Below, one piece after another: positions 1-8,436 of a stretch of 64,000 bases of DNA. The position numbers and the translations under genes are program-made. Origin of the DNA: Haliotispira sp965263485 (GTDB lineage Bacteria > Spirochaetota > Spirochaetia > SP-2023); assembly GCA_965263485.1 (NCBI GenBank), contig CBDHHO010000004.1:682001-746000 (forward strand), in the 5' to 3' direction. The notes beneath the pieces are model-generated. The model was not told the DNA's origin. It made no database searches and saw only the letters and a program-made list of their open reading frames with translations. The stretch's first letter is position 1; every line of letters starts with the position of its first letter.

Positions 1-1
1 C

Positions 2-1231
2 GATACCTACAGCAGTGATCGCGATGACAGTGCTTTTGATGCGGTCTCCGGAGCGACCCTGACTTCAACGGCCGTTGCCAAAATCATCAACGATGCCATT
101 CAAAAGCTGCGGGGGGGGGATTATTCCGAAGGCAAGGTCTTTCCCGAATGGATCCAAGGGGAATGGTACGAAACGGATGGCAACGGGCACATCACCGGGG
201 CCCGGAAGGCCGAGTTCACCGAGACCCAGTATACCGAAGATGGAGCAGAAGTGGATCTGAATGATCTGGAAAGCGGCTGGTCTTGGGACCTCAGCGATAG
301 TGTGGTCTTGATTTCGCGCCCGGGCAGCCCAACTATCAAATATGTCAAGGCCTCGGACGACAAGTTTCCCTTTATGGGATTCCCTTATGCGAAATACTCC
401 CGCAATAATAGCTCAGCGAAAAGACGGATCAAGAAAAGAGTCTTCCCCGAATGGCTGCGGGGGGAATGGTACGAAGTCGACAAAAACAACGAGCCCACCG
501 GATTGGTACAGACAGTATTTACCGAGACCGAGTACAGGCCCTTTGGCGGAAAAGGGGCCAGTGGTGGAGAGCTCAGCGGGTTCAGCGGGGGCAAAGTGCA
601 AGCATCCGCTCAAGGAGAGCAATGGGATCTGAATAAGCCGCTTCAGGATAGGCTTTTTTGGTTGTTTTTCGAAGTTTCCCATGAAGGCGGATTCCGGGCT
701 TCGAATAGGAACACTGGAGCAAGCTATGAGTCTGATATCAACTACAAAAGAATATCGGACGAACAAGTATCTTTCTTTTATACCGATGAAACATACTCGC
801 GGACCCGGGCAAAAAGCAGACCCTCGGAAAAGAAAATCTTCCCCGAATGGATACGGGGAACATGGACCAAGCAGAAAGGGAAATGGCATAAATCTGTCGA
901 CTTTGACAGCATAACGTTCACCGAGACTACGTACACATTCCCCTTTCCCTATCCCCCCAAGGGCACACATACCATAGATCTGAATGAGACAAAAGATATG
1001 GGGGATGGAAATTTAGCCAAAGTTGACGGGTTTCAAGTTTCCGATAACGAGTTGGAGTATAAGCATCATCAAAATGGCGGGGTTATGAGATACAAGGTCC
1101 GCAAAAACACAGACGGAAGCATGGAGATGGCTGCTGCCGGAGAGGGGCAGCCATTTTCTCCTTGGGCAAAACTAAAGAAATTTACGAAATCCAGCTTCTC
1201 TAAAACCTCGCTTTTTGGGTTTGGGTGGTAA
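2..1231 (+). CDS. FMN-binding domain protein with C-terminal repeats (5' partial)
   Basis: The frame is open from the left edge, so the true start lies outside the window. The first residues contain SGATLTSTAV, the FMN-attachment type motif of FMN-binding domains (RnfG/NqrC type), so this edge is the end of such a domain. The rest is three copies of a roughly 100-residue module, each beginning FPEW(I/L)xGxW and carrying a TETxY motif (around positions 140-230, 445-535 and 838-935). I do not recognise the module. The FMN motif suggests an extracytoplasmic flavin-linked protein, but function is unknown. A poly-G run at 111-119 stays in frame here. Confidence 0.7.
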   Translation, partial: DTYSSDRDDSAFDAVSGATLTSTAVAKIINDAIQKLRGGDYSEGKVFPEWIQGEWYETDGNGHITGARKAEFTETQYTEDGAEVDLNDLESGWSWDLSDSVVLISRPGSPTIKYVKASDDKFPFMGFPYAKYSRNNSSAKRRIKKRVFPEWLRGEWYEVDKNNEPTGLVQTVFTETEYRPFGGKGASGGELSGFSGGKVQASAQGEQWDLNKPLQDRLFWLFFEVSHEGGFRASNRNTGASYESDINYKRISDEQVSFFYTDETYSRTRAKSRPSEKKIFPEWIRGTWTKQKGKWHKSVDFDSITFTETTYTFPFPYPPKGTHTIDLNETKDMGDGNLAKVDGFQVSDNELEYKHHQNGGVMRYKVRKNTDGSMEMAAAGEGQPFSPWAKLKKFTKSSFSKTSLFGFGW

Positions 1232-1250
1232 CCCTTCACGGGGAAGTGAT

Positions 1251-1270
1251 ACCATTTTTAGAGGTTCCTT
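1251..1270 (+). repeat. Solo end of the TIR repeat family
   Basis: The sequence ACCATTTTTAGAGGTTCC is one terminal inverted-repeat end of the MITE-like family. No partner end is visible nearby. It lies in the 206-bp gap before infC. Confidence 0.5.
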
Positions 1271-1437
1271 AAGGACTGGACAAAACATACGACTCTCACA
1301 TAATGACCGGGCATGCTTTGAGGTTTCAGGCATTTTATCGGGTCGCTTCTGAGGACTTTTGGGTTCTGATTCCATTAATCTATTGGAAAACGTAGTTCTC
1401 TGAGAATCATTTTTTGGCGAGTTAGGGGATATTTTCT

Positions 1438-1986
1438 TTGTCTGCAAATGTAAAGAAAAAGTATTTGGCTATAAACAGGCAGATAAAAGCGCAGGAAGTT
1501 TTTCTTATAGGTCCTCACGAAGAGAAAATAGGGGCGGTTGCCCTTCCGAAGGCATTGCAACAGGCAGAGCGTCTGGGGCTGGATCTGGTGGAAGTCGCGC
1601 CGCAGGCTCGGCCCCCGGTCTGCAAGATTATCGATTACGGCAAATTCAAGTTCGATCAGGAGAAGCGCCAGCGCGAGCAAAAAAAACATCAGCAACAGAC
1701 CAAGCTGAAGGAAATCCGAATGCAGCCGAAGATTAACGAACACGATATCATATTCAAGACCCGGCAGATTCAGCAGTTCCTTGAAGATGGTTCCAAGGTC
1801 AAGGTGACGGTGCGCTTCCGCGGCCGGGAGCTGGCACATACCGACTATCTGGGCGACAACGTCCTAAATAAAGTCCTTGCCCACCTAGAAGAGGGCAGCT
1901 ACAATATTGATTCGCGCCCTAAAATGGAAGGACGTCTGCTGAGCATGATGCTTAGTGCCAAAAAGTCTGGTTCCAAGAAAGGCTGA
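1438..1986 (+). CDS. infC: Translation initiation factor IF-3
   Basis: The 182-residue product has the IF-3 layout: an N-terminal domain (about residues 10-80, with LGLDLVEVAP and PPVCKIIDYGKFKF), a lysine-rich linker, and a C-terminal domain (KEIRMQPKINEHD, VRFRGRE). IF-3 binds the 30S subunit, prevents early 50S joining and checks the start codon. The best start is TTG at 1438, seven bases after AGGGG. A rare start codon is usual for infC, where IF-3 represses its own translation. It is followed by rpmI and rplT in the standard order. Confidence 0.97.
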   Translation: MSANVKKKYLAINRQIKAQEVFLIGPHEEKIGAVALPKALQQAERLGLDLVEVAPQARPPVCKIIDYGKFKFDQEKRQREQKKHQQQTKLKEIRMQPKINEHDIIFKTRQIQQFLEDGSKVKVTVRFRGRELAHTDYLGDNVLNKVLAHLEEGSYNIDSRPKMEGRLLSMMLSAKKSGSKKG

Positions 1987-2107
1987 GGTCCGGTCCGATA
2001 CTTTGCATAGAACTCCTGATGCAAAGAGTCTGCCAGAGCTTGTCTTGGATGGCACCCATTAGCAGCGGCTGTTACTGCGGGCAAAATAGCGAACAAAGAG
2101 AAAACAG

Positions 2108-2305
2108 ATGCCAAAAATGAAAACCCGAAAGGCTGCGGCCTCCCGTTATAAAGTGACTGGCTCCGGCAAGATCATAATTAAGAAACAAGGGCTGCGACAT
2201 ATCCTGACCAAGAAATCGGCCAAGCGCAAGAGGAGACTGCGTAAAGCTGCAGTCGTTGATAAAGTCGAGTTTGCCAGGGCTCGGCAGATGCTGCCATACA
2301 GCTAA
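2108..2305 (+). CDS. rpmI: 50S ribosomal protein L35
   Basis: A 65-residue, very basic protein beginning MPKMKTRKAAASRYKVTGSG and containing LTKKSAKRKRRLRK, both typical of L35. It is a structural protein of the large ribosomal subunit. It lies 121 bp after infC and 40 bp before rplT, in the conserved infC-rpmI-rplT operon. The infC-rpmI gap is where an L20-type leader could lie, but I did not identify one. Confidence 0.96.
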   Translation: MPKMKTRKAAASRYKVTGSGKIIIKKQGLRHILTKKSAKRKRRLRKAAVVDKVEFARARQMLPYS

Positions 2306-2345
2306 CTATAGATCCGGTTTGATTTCTGTGATACGAGAGTAGAAA

Positions 2346-2696
2346 ATGCCAAGAGCAATTGATGGTACGCGCCGCAAAGATCGGCGCAAGAAGGTTCTGG
2401 ATAGAGCAAAAGGGTTCCGCGGTAAATCCGGCAAGTTGCTTCGCCAGGCCAAGGATGCCACAGCAAAAGCAGGGGCCTATGCTTATCGTGATCGCAAGCG
2501 CAAGAAGCGTGACTTCCGGCGCTTGTGGATTGCCCGCATCTCGGCGGCCTCTCGCGAGCAGGGGCTCAGCTATTCACAGTTTATGGCCGGCGTAATCAAG
2601 AACGACATCCGGCTGAATCGCAAGGCTTTATCAAATATGGCAATCGAAGATCCCCAAGCCTTTGATGCCATCGTAGAGAAGGTGCGCCCTCGCTAG
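2346..2696 (+). CDS. rplT: 50S ribosomal protein L20
   Basis: A 116-residue basic protein with L20 signatures: RRKDRRKKVLDRAKGFRGKS near the N-terminus and RLWIARISAASREQGLSYS in the middle. L20 binds 23S rRNA early in 50S assembly and in many bacteria represses this operon through the mRNA leader. It is the last gene of the infC-rpmI-rplT set. Confidence 0.97.
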   Translation: MPRAIDGTRRKDRRKKVLDRAKGFRGKSGKLLRQAKDATAKAGAYAYRDRKRKKRDFRRLWIARISAASREQGLSYSQFMAGVIKNDIRLNRKALSNMAIEDPQAFDAIVEKVRPR

Positions 2697-2758
2697 CAGG
2701 CTCTTGGTGTTTCGCAATGCTGCTCAGGATTCCGTCTTATCGCTGTTTCATCAATAAA

Positions 2759-2793
2759 GGGTACCTCTAAACAATACCATTTTTAGAGTTCCC
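2759..2793. repeat. Minimal TIR element (two ends almost touching)
   Basis: A 35-bp sequence reading GGGTACCTCTAAA, then six bases, then TTTTTAGAGTTCCC. It looks like an internally deleted copy of the TIR repeat family, with nothing left between the ends. It sits between rplT and the zapB-like gene. Confidence 0.55.
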
Positions 2794-2822
2794 TTTAGAT
2801 TTGCTGGCAGCTTTTATAATAG

Positions 2823-3479
2823 GTGAGTGATACGGTGATTTCGCTGGAACAATTGCAGCAGTTAAAAGAACTGGTTCACGCCGCTGTGGGGCGGATCCAG
2901 GCACTGGAGCGCGAAAATGCCGAGCTACAGACTCAGCTGAACCGGTATGAGAATGACCTGAGCGGCCTCTCCGAGGCCAAAGAGGCCCTTAAAGAAGCCC
3001 AGCAGTTAGTGGAATCAGAAGTCGGCGAACTGCTCCACGAGTTGCAGGATTTAGGGCTGGAAGCTGTACCCCGGCCTGTTGTCCAGGTTCCCGACGATGC
3101 TGTCTCAGAGCTGAGTACTGCCCAAGCGAACGAATCAGGCGAGACAGTTCAATCTGTTCAAGCTTCCAAAGGGGAATCGGCTCAGCGGGCAGAAGTACCT
3201 GTAGAAAAACTTGCTCCTCTCACGCGGGGCAGTTCGCAGTCTTTGGGACGACACGAGAATGAGGATTCCAAGCATGAAGCCCGGACTATTGGCTCTGCCG
3301 TGTCGGAAAAAGGGCCACCTGAAACAGATACGGGAAAAGATGACCTCTCACACTCTCTGGACCTCTCGCTGGGGATAGGGGGAGACAGCCTGTTGGTACT
3401 GGAAGAGAATCTCTCGGCACTGGCCTCGCAGGAAGTAATGAGCAGCACTGCCGAAGATGACGACTTGGACATTTTCTAA
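2823..3479 (+). CDS. ZapB-like coiled-coil cell division protein
   Basis: A 218-residue acidic protein starting at GTG. Residues about 5-85 form a strong heptad coiled coil (LEQLQQLKELVHAAVGRIQALERE onwards), as in ZapB-type FtsZ-ring factors. The rest is a low-complexity acidic and serine-rich tail ending EDDDLDIF. I infer a division role from the coiled coil and from the ZapA-like gene that follows, an order I recall from treponemes. Length and tail are unlike E. coli ZapB (about 80 residues), so the name is tentative. Confidence 0.55.
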   Translation: MSDTVISLEQLQQLKELVHAAVGRIQALERENAELQTQLNRYENDLSGLSEAKEALKEAQQLVESEVGELLHELQDLGLEAVPRPVVQVPDDAVSELSTAQANESGETVQSVQASKGESAQRAEVPVEKLAPLTRGSSQSLGRHENEDSKHEARTIGSAVSEKGPPETDTGKDDLSHSLDLSLGIGGDSLLVLEENLSALASQEVMSSTAEDDDLDIF

Positions 3480-3545
3480 GAGAAAGCCTCCCGTTACGCA
3501 TTTCAATGGCGCATTGAATCACAATCCTTGGCGCGAACAGCTTGA

Positions 3546-3731
3546 GGGCACCTCTAAAAATGGTATCGCCCTGTGTGAAGTGAAGAAGGGGGCATACTTT
3601 GCTGTATGGCGGGCCCTCACTGATGGGAACAAGGCTGTGGCGGAGTTCTGCTGCAAGGCTCGCTCGAAACCATTACGCGGCAATAAGACTGAGCGCGCCA
3701 TCCAAATGATGGGGAGTTTTTAGAGGTTCCC
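3546..3731. repeat. TIR element, 186 bp, upstream of zapA
   Basis: It begins GGGCACCTCTAAAAATGG and ends TTTTTAGAGGTTCCC. The interior includes the family phrase GCATACTTTGCTGTATGG. Flanks TTGA and TTCA are an imperfect 4-bp duplication. Its right end supplies AGAGG just before the zapA start. Confidence 0.7.
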
Positions 3732-3734
3732 TTC

Positions 3735-4040
3735 ATGCAGAATCAATTTCGTTTTTCTCTTCTCGGTAGTAGTATTGAGCTGCGTAGCAACAGCGACCTA
3801 GAATATATGGAGCAGGTTTTTCGCCACTTGGAATACAAGGTGGCCATAACCCAAGAAGCATTAAAACTGAATGATCCTCTGAAAACCGCTTTGATCACTG
3901 CGTTCTTACTGGTTGACGACTTGCTGAGCGAGCGCGCCGAGCATCAGAAACTGCTGCCCTATAAAGAGGGCCTTGAGGCCGGGGAATTGGTAAGCGGTCT
4001 GCTGGAACACTTGGGAGAATTGCTTCAAAAAGGCAAGTAG
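3735..4040 (+). CDS. zapA: ZapA-like cell division protein
   Basis: A 101-residue protein matching the ZapA pattern: FRFSLLGSSIELRSNSDLEY, then LEYKVAITQEA, then a helical tail with LITAFLLVDDLLSERAEHQK. ZapA binds and bundles FtsZ filaments at mid-cell. The only Shine-Dalgarno-like sequence before the ATG is AGAGG at 3722-3726, which lies inside the end of the repeat element. The gene follows the ZapB-like gene and is followed at once by a structured RNA candidate. Confidence 0.75.
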   Translation: MQNQFRFSLLGSSIELRSNSDLEYMEQVFRHLEYKVAITQEALKLNDPLKTALITAFLLVDDLLSERAEHQKLLPYKEGLEAGELVSGLLEHLGELLQKGK

Positions 4041-4048
4041 GATATACT
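4020..4048 (+). promoter_or_regulatory. Sigma-70-type promoter inside the 3' end of zapA
   Basis: TTGCTT at 4020-4025 and TATACT at 4043-4048 are separated by 17 bp, a near-ideal housekeeping promoter. It would start RNA at about 4053-4056, at the foot of the structured RNA candidate. Confidence 0.55.
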
Positions 4049-4049
4049 G

Positions 4050-4182
4050 GGGCAGCCTGCTGCGTTCGTGTGAGCCCTATTCTCTTGGCTCTAAATTTTT
4101 AGCACATGGCACTGTTTTGGATTGTTGACGCGAGATTCCCGGGTGCTCCCCGGGTATTTCCCGATGCATTTCAGGCCTGCCA
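4050..4182 (+). ncRNA. ssrS: Structured RNA downstream of zapA, 6S RNA candidate
   Basis: GGCAGCCTG at 4051-4059 pairs with CAGGCCTGCC at 4172-4181 (one bulge), closing a rod of about 130 nt. Inside are a GAGCC/GGCTC hairpin on the 5' side (about 4072-4091) and an apical CCCGGG-TGCTC-CCCGGG hairpin (about 4138-4154), giving the closing stem, open middle and apical stem expected of 6S RNA. A strong promoter sits just upstream. In many bacteria ssrS lies directly after zapA. The identity is inferred from shape and neighbourhood. It is a little short for 6S RNA (usually 160-200 nt). Confidence 0.5.
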
Positions 4183-4264
4183 CTTATTGAATCTATAGTG
4201 TTCAAGTGCTCTAGCTGCTCTACGGCGTTGGCGGGCATTTTCCCTGATTGCTTTAGGGTGCCCT

Positions 4265-5629
4265 TTAGGCAAGTGACGCGGCCGCCATGGCCTGGCCGTG
4301 CAGGATCTCTTCGCCGCTCAGGCTATACAGCTCCAGCTTTGATTGTGGAAAATCATCGGCGAGCACCTGCCGGGCTTCTTTAAGAATCAGATCCCCCCCC
4401 TCTCCCTTGAGCACGCGGCCCAGCAACAACACATTTTCCATCCCATAAAAGCGCTGGTACCAAGGCAGGGCGTAGCCCAGATAGCAGCCGATGCTACGGA
4501 AAATATCGGCGGCGCCCCGGTGGCCTTCCCGCAGTTTTTCCTGTACCAGAGCCAGTTTCCCGGGTTTGGGCAGCTCGGAGGGGATATTGATTCCGGCGCG
4601 GGGAGCTAGGCGAATCACGGCTTGCTGTGAAAAGTACTCCGCGCCAGTGCCCCAATCTCTTGACCACTCATCCTGCGATTTGTCGGGCCCTAAATCAACG
4701 GGGACAAAAGCCAGTTCGCTGAACCACGAGTTGATGGAGCCTTGGGCATTGGCGTAACCTGCGGCCTCGCTGGTGCCCAAGGCGATGCCCAGCAAATTGT
4801 TCTTGTCTAGGATCATGGCCCCGGCCAGGGCCGTGACATCGCCGTCGTTGGCCAGGCAAAAGGGGACTTTACCAAATAGCTGGCGGACCACCTGACCAAA
4901 TACCGTGCGCGACTCGGCGCGCTGCACCGGGTCGCTCAGGCCGCGGAACAGTGAACCGACTTGGACCTGACTGTCCATAATTATGCCGGGTGCACTGCCG
5001 CCGACCGCAGCCACCGGACCGGGCAGCTTGCCGGCTCCCAGTTCAAAGAGCTCTTTCATCTCTCTGCGGTGCCAGTTTAAATCGCTCTGTGGGTAGGGAT
5101 CCCAGATGATGGATTCGGTAAACAGCACTTTGTTCTCGGCAATGGCGGCAATTTTCTTGTCCGAGCCGCCCACATCGAAACCCAGGCGCAGGCCGCCCGA
5201 ATTACCGCCGATGGTGCTGGACTCGGTGCTTGGCGCGGGCATCTGTTCGGTTTCGCAGCGCACGATTTTAAAGGGTCGTTCAAAGATACCTTCCACGATA
5301 AATTCGGCATCGAATTTCTGCTTGCCCGTAGCGGAGAAACTGTGTTGCAAGTCATTGACCCAGTGTTCCGGCAAGTTACAGTAGAGCCGGTAGCCGCCGT
5401 AGAGCCACAACATGGTCTTGATAAAGCGGTTGAGGTAAAGCTGAGTCTGTTCCCTCAGCTCCGGTGCGAGTGAGATCAGTATCTGCTGGCGGGCCAATTG
5501 CTGTGGGCTTTTTTCTAGGATCAGGACACAGTCCAGCAGTTGCCCGGCAGCCTGAGCCCGCTGTCGGTACCGGTGCTCAAATGCAATGATTGGCAGGTAG
5601 TTAGGGTCTAAGACGGGTTTGTGCTTCAT
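4265..5629 (-). CDS. ROK-like sugar kinase family protein
   Basis: A 454-residue protein. An N-terminal stretch of about 150 residues precedes an ASKHA-type kinase fold: LGFDVGGSDKKIAAI (phosphate-1 loop), ANDGDVTALAGAM, LGIALGTSEAAGY, and a C-terminal helical region. I do not see the zinc-binding CxCGxxGC motif of classical ROK kinases. The ATG at 5629 is preceded by AAGGAAGTG, which decides it over an upstream in-frame codon. It lies downstream of nagA on the same strand, so a GlcNAc or amino-sugar kinase is likely but unproven. A 164-bp repeat lies between the two genes. Confidence 0.65.
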   Translation of the reverse strand: MKHKPVLDPNYLPIIAFEHRYRQRAQAAGQLLDCVLILEKSPQQLARQQILISLAPELREQTQLYLNRFIKTMLWLYGGYRLYCNLPEHWVNDLQHSFSATGKQKFDAEFIVEGIFERPFKIVRCETEQMPAPSTESSTIGGNSGGLRLGFDVGGSDKKIAAIAENKVLFTESIIWDPYPQSDLNWHRREMKELFELGAGKLPGPVAAVGGSAPGIIMDSQVQVGSLFRGLSDPVQRAESRTVFGQVVRQLFGKVPFCLANDGDVTALAGAMILDKNNLLGIALGTSEAAGYANAQGSINSWFSELAFVPVDLGPDKSQDEWSRDWGTGAEYFSQQAVIRLAPRAGINIPSELPKPGKLALVQEKLREGHRGAADIFRSIGCYLGYALPWYQRFYGMENVLLLGRVLKGEGGDLILKEARQVLADDFPQSKLELYSLSGEEILHGQAMAAASLA

Positions 5630-5680
5630 AATCACTTCCTTCCATGGCAAAAGTAGTAGCAAGAGAAGAATCCTCCACTA

Positions 5681-5844
5681 GGGGACCTCTAAAAATTCCA
5701 ATTTCGCGCTGAGTCGCGATCTTGTTGCCGAATAGCTTCGTCAGCAAAGCCTTACGATACAGCAAAGTATGCCTCGGCTTCACTTCCTCGCTATCGACAA
5801 AATCTCGCTGATTCAGCATCGAAAGCGAATTTTTAGAGGTCCCC
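5681..5844. repeat. Full-length TIR element with 4-bp target duplication (ACTA)
   Basis: A 164-bp element whose ends are perfect inverted repeats (GGGGACCTCTAAAAATTC and its complement). It is flanked by ACTA on both sides, and the right-hand ACTA contains the nagA stop codon. The interior matches the copies at 14209, 33096 and 43312 in reverse orientation. It has no gene of its own. Confidence 0.9.
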
Positions 5845-5845
5845 A

Positions 5846-7066
5846 CTATTCTTCCCAGCGCCGACCGAGCACCCATGTCTCCAGGCCGGAGATGCGCCAA
5901 TTGCCCGACCGACCCTCCCGAGCGAAGTCCAGCACTACGAAATTGGCCTTGGAACCGGGGGCGAAGCTTCCGATCCGCTGCCTCGAATTCAGAGGATTCA
6001 GGGCCCGCATCGGGTTGGCCGCAGCCATTTCGAGTGCTGCTCTGCGCCCAAACAGTTGGCTCAATATTTCTACACCACGTTTCATCGTGAGGCAGGATCC
6101 GGCTAATGCGCCTTCTTCATTGCGAATTGCGCCATCCTGAATGACGCAGTTCTGCTCTCCGAAATATACCGAAGTCTCGCCGCCGTCTTCGGTGGCCGTG
6201 GCATCGGTGACCAAAAACAAGCGATCACCGAGCATGCGCCGGGCGATGCGGATATTTTCTGGGGCAACGTGATGGCCGTCGGCGATGATGCTGCTGTAAG
6301 CCCGCTCATCGGAGAGAGCCAGGCTCAGGGTGTGCGGTTCGCGGCTGTCGAGATCTCCCATGCCGTTGTACAGATGGGTGAAACAGCGCCCCCCGGCCCG
6401 CAACAGAGCGCGCGAATCGCTGAGTGCCGCTGCGCTGTGACCCAGCGAAACGGTTACGCCGCAGGCCGCCAGGCGGGCCACCTGTGGCGGACTGACCGAC
6501 TCGGCGGCGAGCGTGATGGTGCTCAATACGCCGCTGCGACCCGCAGCTTCGAGTCGCTCTAGCATTGTCTCATCCAAGGCTCGGATCAGGCGCGCGGGGT
6601 GGGCCCCGCGCCGCAGCTCTGAAATATAGGGTCCTTCCAAGTGCATGCCGATTATGCCCTGCCACAACTGTTGCTCGCGCACATCACAAACCTGCTCTGC
6701 TTTCTGAGCTTTCTCCCGGGCCTGCCGGAGCAGTTCCAAGGCTTGGAGTATCTCTTCGTCGCTGCAGGTAATCAGCGTGGGCTGGATACTGGTAGTGCCG
6801 TATCGCAGGCTGCTGTGCAGCATCTTCTCTAAGCAGGGCAGGTTCAGATCCCGGTTAAACAGGCCTCCCCCGCAGCCGTTGACTTGCAGATCAATCCAGC
6901 CGGGGCTGAGGATGCGCGAGCCAAAATCGTGGACTTGAGTCGCGTTCCCGAGACAGCTGTGTGGCAACAGAGCCATGATATAGCCTTCGTCGTCTGTGAC
7001 CAATGCGCTCTCGGTGCAGAATTGACCATTGTGGTAAATCATTTCTGCGCTGAAATATCGGGGCAT
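5846..7066 (-). CDS. nagA: N-acetylglucosamine-6-phosphate deacetylase
   Basis: A 406-residue amidohydrolase that converts GlcNAc-6-P to glucosamine-6-P and acetate in the cytoplasm. Visible family motifs in order are GWIDLQVNGCGGG, TSIQPTLIT, GMHLEGPYIS, VSLGHSAA, FTHLYNGMGDL, IADGHHV and FLVTDA, which carry the metal and substrate residues. The start ATG at 7066 has AGGAGG eight bases upstream, and a longer in-frame reading to 7147 lacks this. It is divergent from the AraC-type regulator at 7168 and probably co-transcribed with the ROK-like kinase. Confidence 0.93.
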   Translation of the reverse strand: MPRYFSAEMIYHNGQFCTESALVTDDEGYIMALLPHSCLGNATQVHDFGSRILSPGWIDLQVNGCGGGLFNRDLNLPCLEKMLHSSLRYGTTSIQPTLITCSDEEILQALELLRQAREKAQKAEQVCDVREQQLWQGIIGMHLEGPYISELRRGAHPARLIRALDETMLERLEAAGRSGVLSTITLAAESVSPPQVARLAACGVTVSLGHSAAALSDSRALLRAGGRCFTHLYNGMGDLDSREPHTLSLALSDERAYSSIIADGHHVAPENIRIARRMLGDRLFLVTDATATEDGGETSVYFGEQNCVIQDGAIRNEEGALAGSCLTMKRGVEILSQLFGRRAALEMAAANPMRALNPLNSRQRIGSFAPGSKANFVVLDFAREGRSGNWRISGLETWVLGRRWEE

Positions 7067-7167
7067 GATGGACCCTCCTGAATGAGCTGCCCCGGAAAAG
7101 GCGACAGAGCTTTCCATTATAGATTGTTCCCATTCGCTTGCGTTCAAGTTTCATTTCTGCTTAAAAT

Positions 7168-8325
7168 ATGAACATGGAGCATCAGGAAACAAACAAATCT
7201 GCCATTGCCAGGCATACTGCTTTGCTCAATGAGGCGGACTTTGAGGTTCGCAGCGATTCGGAGCGCTGCATCTGGACTGCCGCTCAGCTGCGAGCCCTGA
7301 TATCTCAGGTGCCCCCAATAGCGAGCAGGGCACCCCAACAGGGCAGGATGCCCGATCAGGGAGAGCCCCTGTTGCAGGGGTTCTCCCTGATCGGGCGGGC
7401 CAACTATCACAGCCCCAGCCACGTGGTGGCACCGGAGATCTTTGCCCGCCATTACGAATTGATTTTTGTCGACAAAGGATGCCTGGTACACTGCCTCAAC
7501 GGCCGGCACTATGTGCTGAAAAGTGGCGATTGTTTTCTAATCTGCCCGATGCAGCAGCATTCCACGGCCCAACAGGCCGAGGAGCGAGGTCGCTTTTACT
7601 GGTGGATCTTTGATCCCAGAGATGGCTTGCTGGGCCTGGATGCGCAGCGCAGTGCGCTGCTGCTCACGGCGCTGCGCCAGAGCTTCTGTGCGCCCAATGG
7701 CACTATGTCGGCACTGCGCCATCTGCCTGCGAAGAGCGCAGCACAGCTGCGCAATGCCTTGGCTGCATTGTTCAGAAACTGGGGAGGATGGGGTGATCCG
7801 GCCCTTCGCACAGCGCTGCCAGGCCGAGTTCCGGTCTGGCAGCTCTTGGCGTGGGAACATAGCCTGCTGGGCCTGTTCCATACAGTCTTGCATGGCTGGC
7901 AGCAGCATCCCGATGGCGCAAACGATGCGCCGGACTCTGCTCCTCCGCCGAGCCCGGCGCCTGTATCCGGGGGAAGCGATCGTGAAGCAGCTGTATCGCA
8001 GCAGTCCAGGCACTATTTACAGAAGATCTGCATTCATATCGCCGCAAATATCCGGCACAATATCAGCTTTGCTGAGCTGCGCCGGCTGACACCGTATTCG
8101 GAGCCCCATTTGCTGCGCTTATTCCGCAATGAGTACGGCCTGCCTCTGCGCGATTATATCAATCGGGAAAAGATTCAAAAGGCCAAGGAGCTGATCCGCA
8201 AGGGGATGCCGATCACTCAGGTGGCCACCGAGCTGAGCTTCTCCAGTTCGCAGTACTTTACGGTGGTATTCCGTCGCTACGCTGGAACCAGTCCCAGTAT
8301 TTGGCGCAAGGACGATCTGCGCTGA
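7168..8325 (+). CDS. AraC-family transcriptional regulator
   Basis: A 385-residue protein with an N-terminal cupin-like sensing region (FARHYELIFVDKGCLVHCLNGRHYVLKSGDCFLICP, about residues 90-130) and a C-terminal double helix-turn-helix (about 285-385: NISFAELRRLTPYSEPHLLR, ITQVATELSFSSSQYFTVVF, ending YAGTSPSIWR). It is divergent from nagA with about 100 bp between them, so regulation of the GlcNAc genes is a reasonable inference. A proline-rich linker separates the domains. Confidence 0.85.
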   Translation: MNMEHQETNKSAIARHTALLNEADFEVRSDSERCIWTAAQLRALISQVPPIASRAPQQGRMPDQGEPLLQGFSLIGRANYHSPSHVVAPEIFARHYELIFVDKGCLVHCLNGRHYVLKSGDCFLICPMQQHSTAQQAEERGRFYWWIFDPRDGLLGLDAQRSALLLTALRQSFCAPNGTMSALRHLPAKSAAQLRNALAALFRNWGGWGDPALRTALPGRVPVWQLLAWEHSLLGLFHTVLHGWQQHPDGANDAPDSAPPPSPAPVSGGSDREAAVSQQSRHYLQKICIHIAANIRHNISFAELRRLTPYSEPHLLRLFRNEYGLPLRDYINREKIQKAKELIRKGMPITQVATELSFSSSQYFTVVFRRYAGTSPSIWRKDDLR

Positions 8326-8350
8326 GCCCCGGAGGGCCTTTTTCTCTTGC

Positions 8351-8426
8351 GGGCACCTCTTAAAGGGAACCTCTAAAAATTCGAGTGCCTTTCGATGCTG
8401 AATGAGCAAGATTTTCACGAATAACA
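8351..8426 (+). repeat. Partial TIR element upstream of the rdgB-like gene
   Basis: Two successive left ends (GGGCACCTCT and GGGAACCTCTAAAAATTCG) are followed by a worn version of the element interior (TTTCGATGCTGAATGAGCAAG). The right end is missing. Confidence 0.6.
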
Positions 8427-8436
8427 AGGAGTTTCG

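Noticed and set aside
3457..3723. 88-residue frame between the zapB-like gene and zapA
   Set aside because: It lies almost entirely in a TIR element, and its translation matches other element copies in several frames.
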